From NCBI GenBank assembly GCA_020073605.1, contig JAIQEW010000014.1, positions 1 to 64,000 on the forward strand: DNA of 64,000 nucleotides. Reading direction: 5' to 3'. Source of the DNA: Terriglobia bacterium (lineage in GTDB: Bacteria; Acidobacteriota; Terriglobia; Acidiferrales; UBA7541). The number at the start of each line of letters is the position of its first letter. The first letter of the stretch is position 1. Made by a program: the position numbers and the translations under genes. Positions 1 through 8,795 of this stretch are shown in pieces. The notes below the pieces were generated by a model, which was not told where the DNA came from, did not search any database, and saw only the letters and a program-made list of their open reading frames with translations.

Positions 1-1
1 C

Positions 2-211
2 GGCGCCGTCGAACGCGCCCAGCGTACTCACACCGAGGAGTTCTACGAAGTCACTCCCTGCTCTTGGCAGGTCGCTCCCTTAAATCAGGAACTCCTCGGC
101 TGGGAGCGCATCTACAACACCGTCCGCCCCCACCAGGCGCTCGGATACCAGACTCCGCAACAGTTCGTAGCTCGCTGGCGGGCTAAACGCAAATCCAAAA
201 AGTGTCACTAA
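2..211 (+). CDS. Transposase, C-terminal fragment (integrase-core type, IS481/IS3-like), cut by window edge
   Basis: The frame is open from the left edge to a TAA at 209-211. It encodes the classic tail of a DDE integrase-core transposase: a short NQELLGWERIYNTVRPHQAL stretch followed by GYQTPQQF and a basic end (RAKRKSKKCH). The 'YN..RPHQALGY.TP..F' signature is typical of IS481 and IS3-type transposases and contains the region around the last catalytic acidic residue, although the DDE residues themselves lie mostly outside the window. The element's right end probably lies within about 20 bp after the stop, where TGTCACTAAT and GAGTACA look like terminal sequence. Whether the full element is intact cannot be seen. 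Confidence 0.8.
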   Translation, partial: GAVERAQRTHTEEFYEVTPCSWQVAPLNQELLGWERIYNTVRPHQALGYQTPQQFVARWRAKRKSKKCH

Positions 212-307
212 TCTACTGGACGAGTACAGATGCTTTACGCCAAGTAACTTCCTGATATACGCTTACCCGCGTCCCGAATCTGATCTATCGCATCAACGGA
301 GCCAAAG

Positions 308-1888
308 ATGAAAAAGGCCCCAGCATTCCTCATTGTTTTCGCGCTTGTATCGCTCGCCGCGCCGGCGCACGCACGCAACAACGACACTTGGGTCGAGATC
401 ACCAGCCCGCACTTCAAAGTCTCGAGCGACTCCGGAGAAAAGGAAGCCCGCCGCATTGCGCGTCAGTTGGAGGAAATTCGCGCCGTATTTCTGGTGGATC
501 ATCCCGACGTGCGCGTGGATGGCGGCCGCCCGCTGGTCGTCATCGCAGTAAAGGACGAGGACGCCCTGAAAGTCCTGCTGCCCGACTTCTGGATGGCCAA
601 AAACGCCGTTCATCCCCCGGGAGCCTTCTACTCCTACGGCGACGAAAACTTCGCCGTGCTGCGGACGGATATCTCCGTTAGAAATGGCGACAACCCCTAT
701 TACGTCCTCTACGAAGACTACCTCTTTTCCATCCTGCGTCTGAACTACGCCGCGATACCTCTCTGGCTCTCCTACGGCATTGCCGACTACTACGGCAACA
801 CGCTCATCGACGAGAAATACACCGAGGTCGGCCACCCGATAAGTTTCCAGCTGTCCCGGTTGAATAGATCGACCCTGATTCCGCTCGCCGATCTGCTCAA
901 CGCGGACGGCCGCTCTCCTCTGGTCAACGATCGCGACAAGCAGCCGCTGTTTCACGCGGAATCCTGGGCCATCGTTCACTACCTCTCTTTCAACGCGGAC
1001 GTCGCCAAGCAGGATCTTTTGAACAAGTACCTGAAGGCGTGGGCCGAAACCGGAGATTCCACCGAGTCTGCGCGCCGGACGTTCGGCGATCTCAAGCAGT
1101 TCGAACAAAAGATCGACCAGTATTCGCGGCTGCCTGCGTTCTACTCGCAGCACCGCCCTTCCTTGACGAATTTTTCCGACAAGGATTACAAAGTGCGCCC
1201 GCTTTCCAATGCCGAGGCTTTGGCCGCGCGGGCCGACTTCCTCGATCACACCAATCACGTGGCCGAAGCGCGTGAAATGCTCAAGAACGCCCTCGCCCAG
1301 CAGCCGGATCTTGGCCGCGTTCACGAGTGCATGGCGTTTGAGGCATTAACCCAGCACGACAACGACACCGCGGAAAAGGAATTCCGCCAGGCGTTGAAGC
1401 TCGACCCGTCCAGTTATCGCTCGCTCTTCTACCTGGCGGAAATCATTTACCGAAGATCCGGATACAACCCGCAGAGTCTGCCGGAGCTGCTCCAGGACCT
1501 CGAAGCGGCCGTCCAGATCAATCCCGATTTTGCGCCGGCCTATGGCTTTCTTTCCGTCGCCTATAGGGAACAGCCGCAGACCAAGCAAAAAGCCCTTGAC
1601 GCCGCTCTTAAGGCGCACAAGCTCGAGCCGGCCATGTTCTCCTACGTCGTCGAGATCGGGGACGCGCTCATCTCGCTCGATCGCGACGCCGATGCTCGCA
1701 CCATTCGAGACACGTTGAACAAAACGGCTACGACCCCCGCGGAAAAGAGCATGGCCGAGGCTTTTTCTAAACGATTCGCACATTACCAAGAGGTGGCCCG
1801 CCAGAAGAATCCGGACAACAGCGCCAAGGCGTCACCCGCGAGCGGGGCTCCTGCGCCTCGCCAGCCCGAAAACCAGCCGCAGCCCTAG
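308..1888 (+). CDS. Secreted TPR protein with a degenerate peptidase-MA-like domain
   Basis: A 526-aa protein with a clear Sec signal peptide (residues 1-22, cleavage after APAHA) and a good GGAG ribosome binding site 6 nt before the ATG. Residues about 25-290 match the layout of acidobacterial DUF1570/peptidase-MA-like proteins, but the usual HEYTH zinc motif is YEDYL here (135-139) and the following 'LPLW.NEGLAEFY' segment is PLWLSYGIADYY (151-162). The catalytic His and Glu are therefore lost and it is probably not a protease. Residues about 300-470 are TPR-like helical repeats (for example EKEFRQALKLDP), and the C-terminus is Pro/Ala-rich. It likely acts as a periplasmic or surface scaffold. 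It stands alone downstream of the transposase remnant. Confidence 0.8.
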   Translation: MKKAPAFLIVFALVSLAAPAHARNNDTWVEITSPHFKVSSDSGEKEARRIARQLEEIRAVFLVDHPDVRVDGGRPLVVIAVKDEDALKVLLPDFWMAKNAVHPPGAFYSYGDENFAVLRTDISVRNGDNPYYVLYEDYLFSILRLNYAAIPLWLSYGIADYYGNTLIDEKYTEVGHPISFQLSRLNRSTLIPLADLLNADGRSPLVNDRDKQPLFHAESWAIVHYLSFNADVAKQDLLNKYLKAWAETGDSTESARRTFGDLKQFEQKIDQYSRLPAFYSQHRPSLTNFSDKDYKVRPLSNAEALAARADFLDHTNHVAEAREMLKNALAQQPDLGRVHECMAFEALTQHDNDTAEKEFRQALKLDPSSYRSLFYLAEIIYRRSGYNPQSLPELLQDLEAAVQINPDFAPAYGFLSVAYREQPQTKQKALDAALKAHKLEPAMFSYVVEIGDALISLDRDADARTIRDTLNKTATTPAEKSMAEAFSKRFAHYQEVARQKNPDNSAKASPASGAPAPRQPENQPQP

Positions 1889-2001
1889 CGCGCCGCGAAC
1901 TTGATTTCGCAGTCCGGCCATGGCGCGTCGGCTCCGGAAGCCACTTCACGCGCACTCCCGGCCCCTTCGCCCTTTTCTCGCACAGCAAGCGGGACGAACA
2001 A

Positions 2002-3210
2002 TCACGCAGGCTTTTGGGTCCACACTCGAATGGCTTTCACCGGGGTGGTGGGGCACACGACTTCACACGCTCCGCAGCCGGTGCATTTGTCGTTGACCAC
2101 AGGGTAGGCGATGTACTGCTCCTCGTCCCATGTGATTTTGACTGCATCATAAGGACAGGCGAGCTCACACGCATCGCATTCCTTCTTGCCGAGGGCGGTA
2201 AGGCAGACATTGTTATCGACGAGCGCCTCTCCGATGATGTACTTGTTCTTCGGCTGCAGATCCAGCGGCGTCAACGCCCCGGTCGGGCAGACCTGCGTGC
2301 AGGCATTGCACGTTTCCAGGCAATACTTGTAGTCCGCGTCGTATCGGATGATGGGCGCCCCGAAGCCTGCCAAGCCCGCCTCATGACCGGTATCCGGGTG
2401 AATAATTTTCGACGGACAGGCGTGCACGCAGTTGTTGCAGCGGATGCACAGCCCGGTAAAACGGTCCTCCGGCACGGCGCCGGGAGGGCGCAGCAGCGTA
2501 TCACTTCCGCGGTATCGCGCCGCTCCGGCTCGGCGCGCCCAGAGGGCCAGCAATGCGCCGCCCGAGCCGGCGAAAAAAACACGCCGAGCAACCTGGAATT
2601 TCCGCGCGGGCGCCGTCACGGTCAATCTGGTCCAGAGCGCCTTCCTCGCGGCAAACAGCATGTCCTGCAATCCGCTGAGGGGGCAGATGCGGACGCACCA
2701 GAGCATGCCGAAAACCAAAGTGCCTGCCACCAAAAGACCCAGGCCGAGGCAGACCAGAATGACGGATATCGAGTTCGTCGCCTTGTTCACGGCAAAGGGG
2801 CTGCTGAAAATGCACAGAGGATCCATCCACAGCAGCACCGGATAGCCCGCCACGGCACCCACCAGCGTGAGTATCGCGACATATTTCCCGACCGGCGGGC
2901 ACTTGTCCCACCACCGCGACTTGCGCAAACCCATGTGTGACGCGTTTTCGAGTAGGAAACCGGTCGGGCAGAGGTAAAGGCAGAACCACCGCTTCTTAAA
3001 TGAACTCGCGACGGCTACGATGACCGCGAAAACCACTCCCAGACTGATGGACCGCGTTGCGATACTTGAGGCGAGAGCGACAAATGGGCTCGCTTGTACG
3101 AAAACCCTCGGCGCGATTGCCCAGGGCAGCACCGGCCAAACCAGCACGACCGCGCCGACGAAGCAAGTCAGCTGAATCACTCGCCGCGGCACGCGCCGGA
3201 GAAACGTCAT
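2002..3210 (-). CDS. Membrane-bound polyferredoxin (NapH/MauN-like 4Fe-4S protein)
   Basis: This integral membrane electron carrier has several N-terminal transmembrane helices. The conserved CLYLCP and CVRICP motifs of NapH-type proteins are followed by ferredoxin clusters (CIRCNNCVHACP, CLETCNACTQVCP, CDACELACP, CTGCGACEVVCP). The frame stays open further upstream, but the ATG at 3210 is chosen because it overlaps the TGA of the upstream FAD oxidoreductase (ATGA, 4 bp), a classic translational-coupling arrangement; this gives 402 aa. By analogy with NapH and related polyferredoxins it would pass electrons between the quinone pool or cytoplasm and its partner. The physiological substrate is unknown. 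Confidence 0.85.
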   Translation of the reverse strand: MTFLRRVPRRVIQLTCFVGAVVLVWPVLPWAIAPRVFVQASPFVALASSIATRSISLGVVFAVIVAVASSFKKRWFCLYLCPTGFLLENASHMGLRKSRWWDKCPPVGKYVAILTLVGAVAGYPVLLWMDPLCIFSSPFAVNKATNSISVILVCLGLGLLVAGTLVFGMLWCVRICPLSGLQDMLFAARKALWTRLTVTAPARKFQVARRVFFAGSGGALLALWARRAGAARYRGSDTLLRPPGAVPEDRFTGLCIRCNNCVHACPSKIIHPDTGHEAGLAGFGAPIIRYDADYKYCLETCNACTQVCPTGALTPLDLQPKNKYIIGEALVDNNVCLTALGKKECDACELACPYDAVKITWDEEQYIAYPVVNDKCTGCGACEVVCPTTPVKAIRVWTQKPA

Positions 3211-4619
3211 CCCAAATATGCCCCTTGCTGGTGAAGCAGGTTTTGCAGCTTCGTCACGCTTACGTTGCGAGGCTTGCATCTGTCCTGGATGCACAATGCC
3301 GCAGCCAAGCCTGCAGCCTGTCCGGTAACCCAGCAAACCGGAATGAGCCGGGTGATGTCTCCAACTTGGAAATCGGTCGAAATGCATCGTCCGGCCGCCA
3401 GGACATTTTCGACCTTTGAGGGAACGAGGGAGCCGTAAGGAATCTGGAATTCGGGAGCATTTGCATACGCGCCGGAATAGCCGATGACATCCTTATACTT
3501 TGCGCCGCCCCGGATGTCCTGAACCGTGAGTTTCTTGACGCCGTCAAGGAGCCTGCTGAGCCGCACGCCGAGTTGAGGCGCTGTTTCCGCCAGATAGACC
3601 TGTTCGTTTCCCGGCTTCTGACGGAGCTTCTCGACGTTTCCCCAGGTCCCGCGGCGATGCTTGAGTTCCATCGCGGTCAGGTCCGCTACGTCCAGCGCGT
3701 CTCCGACCGGACCTTTCATGTTGAGCCAGTTCACGTGGGGAGCAGGCGTCGAATTTCCGGCGTGACCGTTGAGGTCGTTCACCCTGCCCTTGGAGGGGCG
3801 CCCTGTCCCGGGCTGACCTGTAACAGGGTGCTCCGGGTCTTCCGATCCTCGTCCCACGGCCATATCGACCTCATCGATGTTCCCAATTCGGCTGATCAGG
3901 CCGATGTTGGTTTTGACTTTTTCAAAAGCCGCCCCTGCGGCCGCGTAAATGTCGCCGTCTCCCGAAGCATCGATCACAATATCGGCGAGGATTGCCTTGC
4001 GCCCCGACTTGCTCTCAAAAACGGCGCCGCGCACGGCTCCTTTGGCATCTACAATGGCATCGACACCCCAACAATCCAGGTAGGCATTTATCCCCGAATC
4101 GAGCACCATGTCGGCCAGCACGTACTTGAACGCCTCCGCGTCGATTGTCGGGTAAACAGGCGCCTTGTTCCGATCGATGATTCCGAATTTGAGCACGTCC
4201 AGTTTCTTCATCAGCTCTTCGCCGATGCCGTAAATGACCTGCTTCTTGTCCCGATCGTAAAGCGGGAAAATTCCCAGCACGAGGCCGCCGGTTGCGAGTC
4301 CTCCAAGATACCCGTACCTCTCCACCAGAGTGACGTCTACGCCCAGCCGCTTGGCCGAAAGGGCGGCCGCGGTCCCCGCCGGACCGCCTCCGACAACCAG
4401 GATGCTCGTCTTTTGCAAAACGGGCAGTTCCCTTCGCGGTTGCACTACCTTGCCGTCAACGATTGTCGCGGGAACGTGGGCATCGGTTTGCGTGGTTGAT
4501 TGTCCGGCAGCCTGATTGGCTAGCGCCGACGAAACCGGCATCAGTGATCCGGCCGCAAACAAGCCGCCTGCGGTAATCGAACGAAGCATTAGTTCTCTTC
4601 GTGTCAGGTCCTTTGACAT
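3207..4619 (-). CDS. Tat-exported FAD-dependent oxidoreductase (FAD_oxidored family)
   Basis: A 470-aa protein with a twin-arginine leader (TRRELMLR at residues 6-13, then a hydrophobic stretch ending SSALA) and a dinucleotide-binding GGGPAG motif at 77-82 followed by the 'ERYGYLGG' segment typical of PF12831-type proteins. The C-terminal part has the AGRCIS...RLIPVCWVTGQAAG signature of that family, which lines the FAD. GAGG lies 6 nt before the ATG. The gene overlaps the polyferredoxin gene by 4 bp, so the exported flavoprotein probably exchanges electrons with that membrane protein. The substrate cannot be deduced from sequence. Related proteins are often annotated only as 'FAD-dependent oxidoreductase'. 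Confidence 0.85.
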   Translation of the reverse strand: MSKDLTRRELMLRSITAGGLFAAGSLMPVSSALANQAAGQSTTQTDAHVPATIVDGKVVQPRRELPVLQKTSILVVGGGPAGTAAALSAKRLGVDVTLVERYGYLGGLATGGLVLGIFPLYDRDKKQVIYGIGEELMKKLDVLKFGIIDRNKAPVYPTIDAEAFKYVLADMVLDSGINAYLDCWGVDAIVDAKGAVRGAVFESKSGRKAILADIVIDASGDGDIYAAAGAAFEKVKTNIGLISRIGNIDEVDMAVGRGSEDPEHPVTGQPGTGRPSKGRVNDLNGHAGNSTPAPHVNWLNMKGPVGDALDVADLTAMELKHRRGTWGNVEKLRQKPGNEQVYLAETAPQLGVRLSRLLDGVKKLTVQDIRGGAKYKDVIGYSGAYANAPEFQIPYGSLVPSKVENVLAAGRCISTDFQVGDITRLIPVCWVTGQAAGLAAALCIQDRCKPRNVSVTKLQNLLHQQGAYLG

Positions 4620-5081
4620 GTTGCACCTCGTTGCTGGTATGCCTCAGTTCACAAAATGCAAACTCGGCATTTGCAGGTCATGTTAGCCCAAATTGACGGT
4701 ACAGGGAATGTAGCAGGCGATTCCGACGGCCCGATTCTAAGCGAAGACAAGGCGACAGCAAATCGAGCCCACTCAACTTGGCAGTTCGGCCACTGGTGCC
4801 ACGTACGATGTTCAATTACGTGTCAAAGTAGCGTTTTGCCTCTTAGACGAGCAATTCGGATTGATTACGGCGGAGAATTGTAAGTTTCCTTGCATGGGGG
4901 GCGTTTGTGCCCGGCAAGTCGGATTGCCGGAAAAATATCCGCCTGGTACTCCACTTGTCGAGTTGCAGCGTTAATCAGGCATGTGGATTACTTCCGAGTG
5001 CGCCGTGAATCGCCAAGTGAGTAGAGCTGCTTGCCATCTCGACCGATCCGTCGCTTAAATTGCTGTTACAATCCCGCGCAT
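4620..5081. other. Divergent intergenic region
   Basis: This 462-bp gap lies between the FAD oxidoreductase (left, minus strand) and the DUF3311/symporter operon (right, plus strand), so it should hold both promoters. No convincing gene was seen. It contains a perfect palindrome (4911-4930) and, just before the DUF3311 gene, a TTACAAT box (about 5066-5072) that sits so close to the ATG at 5082 that the transcript could be nearly leaderless. No ribosome binding site is visible there. No -35 box was identified. Confidence 0.5.
4911..4930. repeat. Perfect 7-bp inverted repeat with 6-nt spacer, possible operator
   Basis: CCGGCAA and TTGCCGG flank GTCGGA, giving a perfect dyad in the divergent promoter region about 150 bp before the symporter operon. 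It is followed on the plus strand by A-rich, not T-rich, sequence and has no T-run on the minus strand, so it does not look like an intrinsic terminator. A regulator-binding site is the more likely reading, but this is inference. Confidence 0.4.
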
Positions 5082-5342
5082 ATGGAACATCGGGATGATC
5101 AGAGGTTCCGCGCAAAGCGCCCATCGCCGGGGTCGATTCTTCTGGGGCTAATTCCTTTCACGGCCGCGTGCTTCTCAGTGTCACTCTGGGACCGTGTTTA
5201 TCCCATGGTTCTGGGTTTGCCGTTCAACTTCTTCTGGTTGATCTCGTGGCTGCTCCTCACCCCACTCTGTATGTGGGGAGCATATCGGCTGGAGGCACGC
5301 CGCGCTTCTGAGCTGCGTCGCAAAGACGGCGGCACGCTGTGA
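5082..5342 (+). CDS. DUF3311-family small membrane protein (symporter partner)
   Basis: An 86-aa protein with two hydrophobic segments (around SILLGLIPFTAACFSVS and FFWLISWLLLTPLCMW) and a charged C-terminal tail rich in Arg and Glu. This is the layout of DUF3311 proteins, which are typically encoded directly before sodium:solute symporters and are thought to be a small accessory subunit. The last codons overlap the start of the symporter gene (GTGA, 4 bp). The ATG at 5082 was preferred to a TTG further upstream because the extra residues look non-coding. There is no obvious ribosome binding site; a TTACAAT box only about 10 nt upstream suggests a very short leader. Confidence 0.75.
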   Translation: MEHRDDQRFRAKRPSPGSILLGLIPFTAACFSVSLWDRVYPMVLGLPFNFFWLISWLLLTPLCMWGAYRLEARRASELRRKDGGTL

Positions 5343-6829
5343 GTCCAAGCGCCGTTGCTCTGACCATAATTTCCGCCATCGTCGCAGCAGGCTCTTTCAT
5401 CGGTTTTCGGGCCGGATCTCACCGGAAGATGGATCTCGAACAATGGATCGTGGGCGGCAGAGGCTTCGGCTTGCTGCTTGTCTGGCTGCTGATGGCCGGG
5501 GAGATCTATACCACGTTTACGTTTCTTGGGGCGAGTGGTTGGGCGTACTCCAGAGGCGCACCCGTTCTGTACATTCTCGGATACACCTGTTTGGCATACG
5601 TGGTTTCCTTCTACATTCTCCCCGAACTTTGGGAAGCCGGGAGGAGGTATCGTCTCCAAACACAAGCCGATTTCTTTCAAGCACGGTACAACAACAAGTA
5701 TCTCACCGCCTTCGTTGCCCTTGTGGGCGTGATCTTCATCATCCCTTATTTGCAACTTCAGATCACTGGTCTCGGGATCATTGTGGAAGTAGCGAGTTTT
5801 GGAGTGATCCATCGCACGCCGGCCATGGTGATCTCATTCGCCATTGTCGCCGGCTTTGTATTCACCAGCGGGATCCGGGGAGTAGCGTGGGTCAGCGTAT
5901 TGAAGGACTTTCTTCTATTGTTTGCCGCAGTTTTTGTCGGCGTCGCGGTGCCATACATATACTTTGGAGGCATTGGCCCGATGTTTGCCGCGCTCGCGCG
6001 CGCCAAACCCAGCCATCTGGTAATGCCGGGCGCGACCACGGATCTCGGACACGCCTGGTACGTATCAACAGTCCTTCTCTGCACATTTGGGTTTTACATG
6101 TGGCCGCAATTCTTCGGCGCGACCTTTACTGCGAAAAGCGGCGACACGCTGCGCCGGAACGCGGTCGTAATGCCTCTCTACATCATTACGATGCCGCTCA
6201 TGTTCTTCGTAGGCCTGGCCGCGCTTCTGGTGTTGCCTGGGCTCGCCAATGGCGACCTCTCGATGTTAACGATTGTGCGCAAGACCTTCCCGCCCTGGTT
6301 CCTCGGGGTAATAGGCGGAGCCGGCGCTCTCACGGCGATGGTTCCGGCAGCGATCCAAATGCTCACAGCGGCATCTTTGTTTGCAAAGAACCTGTGCCGC
6401 CCGATTCTGGCGCCCGGCATGACCGACCAACAGGTCGGAAAGTTGGCGAAGATCACCGTCCTGGCAATTACATGCGCCGCCCTTTGTTCCGCCATTTTTG
6501 ACTCCACGACTCTCGTAGGTCTCTTGCTCGTGGGATATGGCGGGGTGGCGCAGTTTTTCCCGGGTGTGGTGTTAGGCCTGTATTCAAAGCGAGTGACCAC
6601 GTCCGGAGTCTTCGCCGGAATGGTGACCGGCGTCCTCATTGCGGTTCTTCTCATGCTCAGCAAGCACGATCCCATCATGGGACTGAATGCCGGATTTATT
6701 GCGTTGTGTTTCAACTTCGCAGTAACCGGAGTCGTGAGTCTGCTAACGTCCACAGGAGAAAGCGGATTTGCTCCGGACTTTACGTCGTCTCCCGGCTTGC
6801 AGTCTCAAGACAGCCGGGAGCTCACTTAA
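5339..6829 (+). CDS. Sodium:solute symporter family (SSS) transporter
   Basis: A 496-aa polytopic membrane protein with about 13 predicted hydrophobic segments, in the size range of the SSS/SLC5 family. It begins with a GTG that overlaps the stop of the DUF3311 gene. Family features include the early RKMDLEQWIVGGRGFG segment, where SSS proteins usually have 'yflagR', and 'RYNNKYLTAFVALVG' after the third helix, where 'RFg.k.l' is usual. The substrate is not predictable; DUF3311-linked symporters are commonly related to pantothenate- or organic-acid-type carriers. It is transcribed away from the FAD/polyferredoxin pair and may share a regulatory region with it. Confidence 0.85.
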   Translation: MSPSAVALTIISAIVAAGSFIGFRAGSHRKMDLEQWIVGGRGFGLLLVWLLMAGEIYTTFTFLGASGWAYSRGAPVLYILGYTCLAYVVSFYILPELWEAGRRYRLQTQADFFQARYNNKYLTAFVALVGVIFIIPYLQLQITGLGIIVEVASFGVIHRTPAMVISFAIVAGFVFTSGIRGVAWVSVLKDFLLLFAAVFVGVAVPYIYFGGIGPMFAALARAKPSHLVMPGATTDLGHAWYVSTVLLCTFGFYMWPQFFGATFTAKSGDTLRRNAVVMPLYIITMPLMFFVGLAALLVLPGLANGDLSMLTIVRKTFPPWFLGVIGGAGALTAMVPAAIQMLTAASLFAKNLCRPILAPGMTDQQVGKLAKITVLAITCAALCSAIFDSTTLVGLLLVGYGGVAQFFPGVVLGLYSKRVTTSGVFAGMVTGVLIAVLLMLSKHDPIMGLNAGFIALCFNFAVTGVVSLLTSTGESGFAPDFTSSPGLQSQDSRELT

Positions 6830-6904
6830 CGTAAAAGTTTCTTCGGTCCGCATCGCCTCGATTTCGGCCCTTCCCGGCGAGTCGCTACTTCAAACGAATG
6901 ACCG

Positions 6905-7417
6905 CTAGTCCTTTGGTGCGACGTCGCGCGTCTTGATGAGCCAATGCCCATTCACGCGCACGAGTTCGTCGACGTCCCGCCCGGCAGCAGCCACGCGGAG
7001 AGGCACATTCGGGCCTGCCTGAGCGAACACGGTCAGCCAGTAAGCTTCCATGCGCGCGTGATCCTTATCGACAAATTCAAGGTAGCTGTTCGCGGTCATG
7101 TGGTACATGGCCGGCCTTTTTTCACCTTTGGCTTCGGCGTCAGCGGTGCGTTGCCGAAGATCCGCAATCATTTTCTTGAGCGCGTCGTGTCCCTTGATCG
7201 CGTTGGGGCCGCTGCCGAATTGACCATCCGGCGTAAATGTGGCGGCGTACGCATCCGCGTTCTCCGTGTCCAGGGCACGAGTGTACTGCCACATCAGCTT
7301 CTCGATCCGCACGCGGTCTTGAGCTTCTCGTTGGGAATCGTTTCCTCCCGCCGCGGGACGGTAGCCCAGCAATGCCACAAACAAAAGCGCAACGACGCCA
7401 GCAAGGATTTTCTTCAT
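6905..7417 (-). CDS. Secreted SnoaL/NTF2-like domain protein
   Basis: A 170-aa protein from the second in-frame ATG (chosen because AAGGAG sits 9 nt before it, whereas the first ATG abuts that site). A Sec signal peptide is followed by a single NTF2-like cone fold: helix 'RVRIEKLMWQYTRALDTE', then 'YAATFTPDGQFGSG', 'GHDALKKMI' and closing strands 'HARMEAYWLTVF' and 'GHWLIKTRDVAP'. This matches SnoaL-like proteins, which are often polyketide cyclase- or dehydratase-like, but exported members are mostly uncharacterised. It is the last gene of a run of four minus-strand genes for exported proteins. Confidence 0.8.
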   Translation of the reverse strand: MKKILAGVVALLFVALLGYRPAAGGNDSQREAQDRVRIEKLMWQYTRALDTENADAYAATFTPDGQFGSGPNAIKGHDALKKMIADLRQRTADAEAKGEKRPAMYHMTANSYLEFVDKDHARMEAYWLTVFAQAGPNVPLRVAAAGRDVDELVRVNGHWLIKTRDVAPKD

Positions 7418-7521
7418 CACATGCATCTCCTTTGGATGACAAAGCGCACTGTCACGTGTTTTCGAATAACTGAGTCGACCCAGCCGAGATTTTGATCGGG
7501 AACAATTCAGCCTGCACCAAA

Positions 7522-8727
7522 TCAGACGCGGATATCGTTCGCGCGATCGTGGGTTGTCATGTAACCGAACAAGCCAGCCAAGCCCCAGCGTCCCTTTTTG
7601 TATGTGATAACGTCCATTTCCACGCTGTCGTTGATGTACTCGCCGGAGGTGGTGTATCGGCTCGCACCCTGGAATGCATGGACCTTTTCAACGGAGGCAT
7701 GGATGATACGGCCGCCAGGCGGTCCATCAGCGAGATCCCAACCCCAGTTGCCTAGACCGAGTTGCGGCCAGACGGCACGATACGCTACGAAGTCGATGTG
7801 AGTGTTATCAAGCATCTCCTGCGTATAGCTCTGAGTAGATAGCCGCGTTTTGACGCCTTTGACTCGGAGCCCTTCGAGCGCCTTATAGTGTCCCTGCGCC
7901 GCAACCTCCCACGACGCTCCACCGGCACCGACACCCAGGTTCAGACCCAGTTGGCGGATGGGACCCCATACGGCCTGCTGATCGTTGTTCATATAGGCTA
8001 AGCAATGATCCTGACGTAAGCGCTTGGCCGCCGTGATGCTGTCGTTATACACAACGTGGACCATGTGAGCGGGCGTGAAAATCGTAGACATCGCCTGGAT
8101 CGCCCACTTCCCGTCATTGTTGGTAACGCAATAGATTCCTTCGCATCTCAGGAGCTTGTAGCCTTCGGGACTGTATCGGTTGTAATTCAGCGACAGGTTC
8201 ACGGCCACCGGGTTGGAGTTGAATATCTCGATGCCGTCCAAGACGTCGTAGCAGCCGGGCTTCAGGTAGCCGTCATGATCGGTGAACCGTTCCGGGTGTT
8301 CGGTCATGTTCATCGATGCCGGCGCGTGGGCGATGAGTTCGTCTGGGCTGGGGACCACGACCGCTTCGGTCCGTTCAAACGTGCCGAACGGAAAGTGCAG
8401 CATCTCCGCCATGCCTTTTAAGTCTCTCTGGCCCAACGCGGCAAAGTACTGCGTCACCACTCCCACGGCGGCTGGTACCGACTCCTTGTAGCACATTGGA
8501 AACCGGAGGTCGGGAATACCACGAGGCGACATGCCGGGAGGCGGCACCAGATTTGGCTCTGCGGTCTCTGCCTGCTGCGCCGCTTGAGCCGACTGGCCGA
8601 GTGCCGATACCGCTCCGGCAGCGCCAAGCAACCCGGCCGCAGCCGCACTCTTCATGAAATTTCGACGGTCTGCTTGGACCTCACCGCCTTGGGCAACTGC
8701 ATCTCTCCCGTTCTCATCAGCAACCAT
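7522..8727 (-). CDS. Tat-exported protein with probable NTF2-like domains, function unknown
   Basis: A 401-aa protein with a twin-arginine leader (DRRNFMKSA followed by an Ala-rich hydrophobic stretch ending AQAA) and a good GGAG site 7 nt before its ATG. The mature part seems to contain two NTF2-like halves, one from about residue 85 ('VGVVTQYFAALGQRDLKGMA') and one from about 235 ('VVYNDSITAAKRLRQDHCL'), each ending in paired beta strands. No catalytic residues can be named. Neighbouring genes 6905-7417 and 8796-9416 are on the same strand and also exported, which suggests related jobs in the periplasm. I do not recognise a named family beyond this fold resemblance. Confidence 0.7.
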   Translation of the reverse strand: MVADENGRDAVAQGGEVQADRRNFMKSAAAAGLLGAAGAVSALGQSAQAAQQAETAEPNLVPPPGMSPRGIPDLRFPMCYKESVPAAVGVVTQYFAALGQRDLKGMAEMLHFPFGTFERTEAVVVPSPDELIAHAPASMNMTEHPERFTDHDGYLKPGCYDVLDGIEIFNSNPVAVNLSLNYNRYSPEGYKLLRCEGIYCVTNNDGKWAIQAMSTIFTPAHMVHVVYNDSITAAKRLRQDHCLAYMNNDQQAVWGPIRQLGLNLGVGAGGASWEVAAQGHYKALEGLRVKGVKTRLSTQSYTQEMLDNTHIDFVAYRAVWPQLGLGNWGWDLADGPPGGRIIHASVEKVHAFQGASRYTTSGEYINDSVEMDVITYKKGRWGLAGLFGYMTTHDRANDIRV

Positions 8728-8795
8728 GACCGTTCTCCTTTCACATCCCTTAGAAATCGAAGCGTGCTCCTAGCGCGCTTGAACTCCGTTACCGC

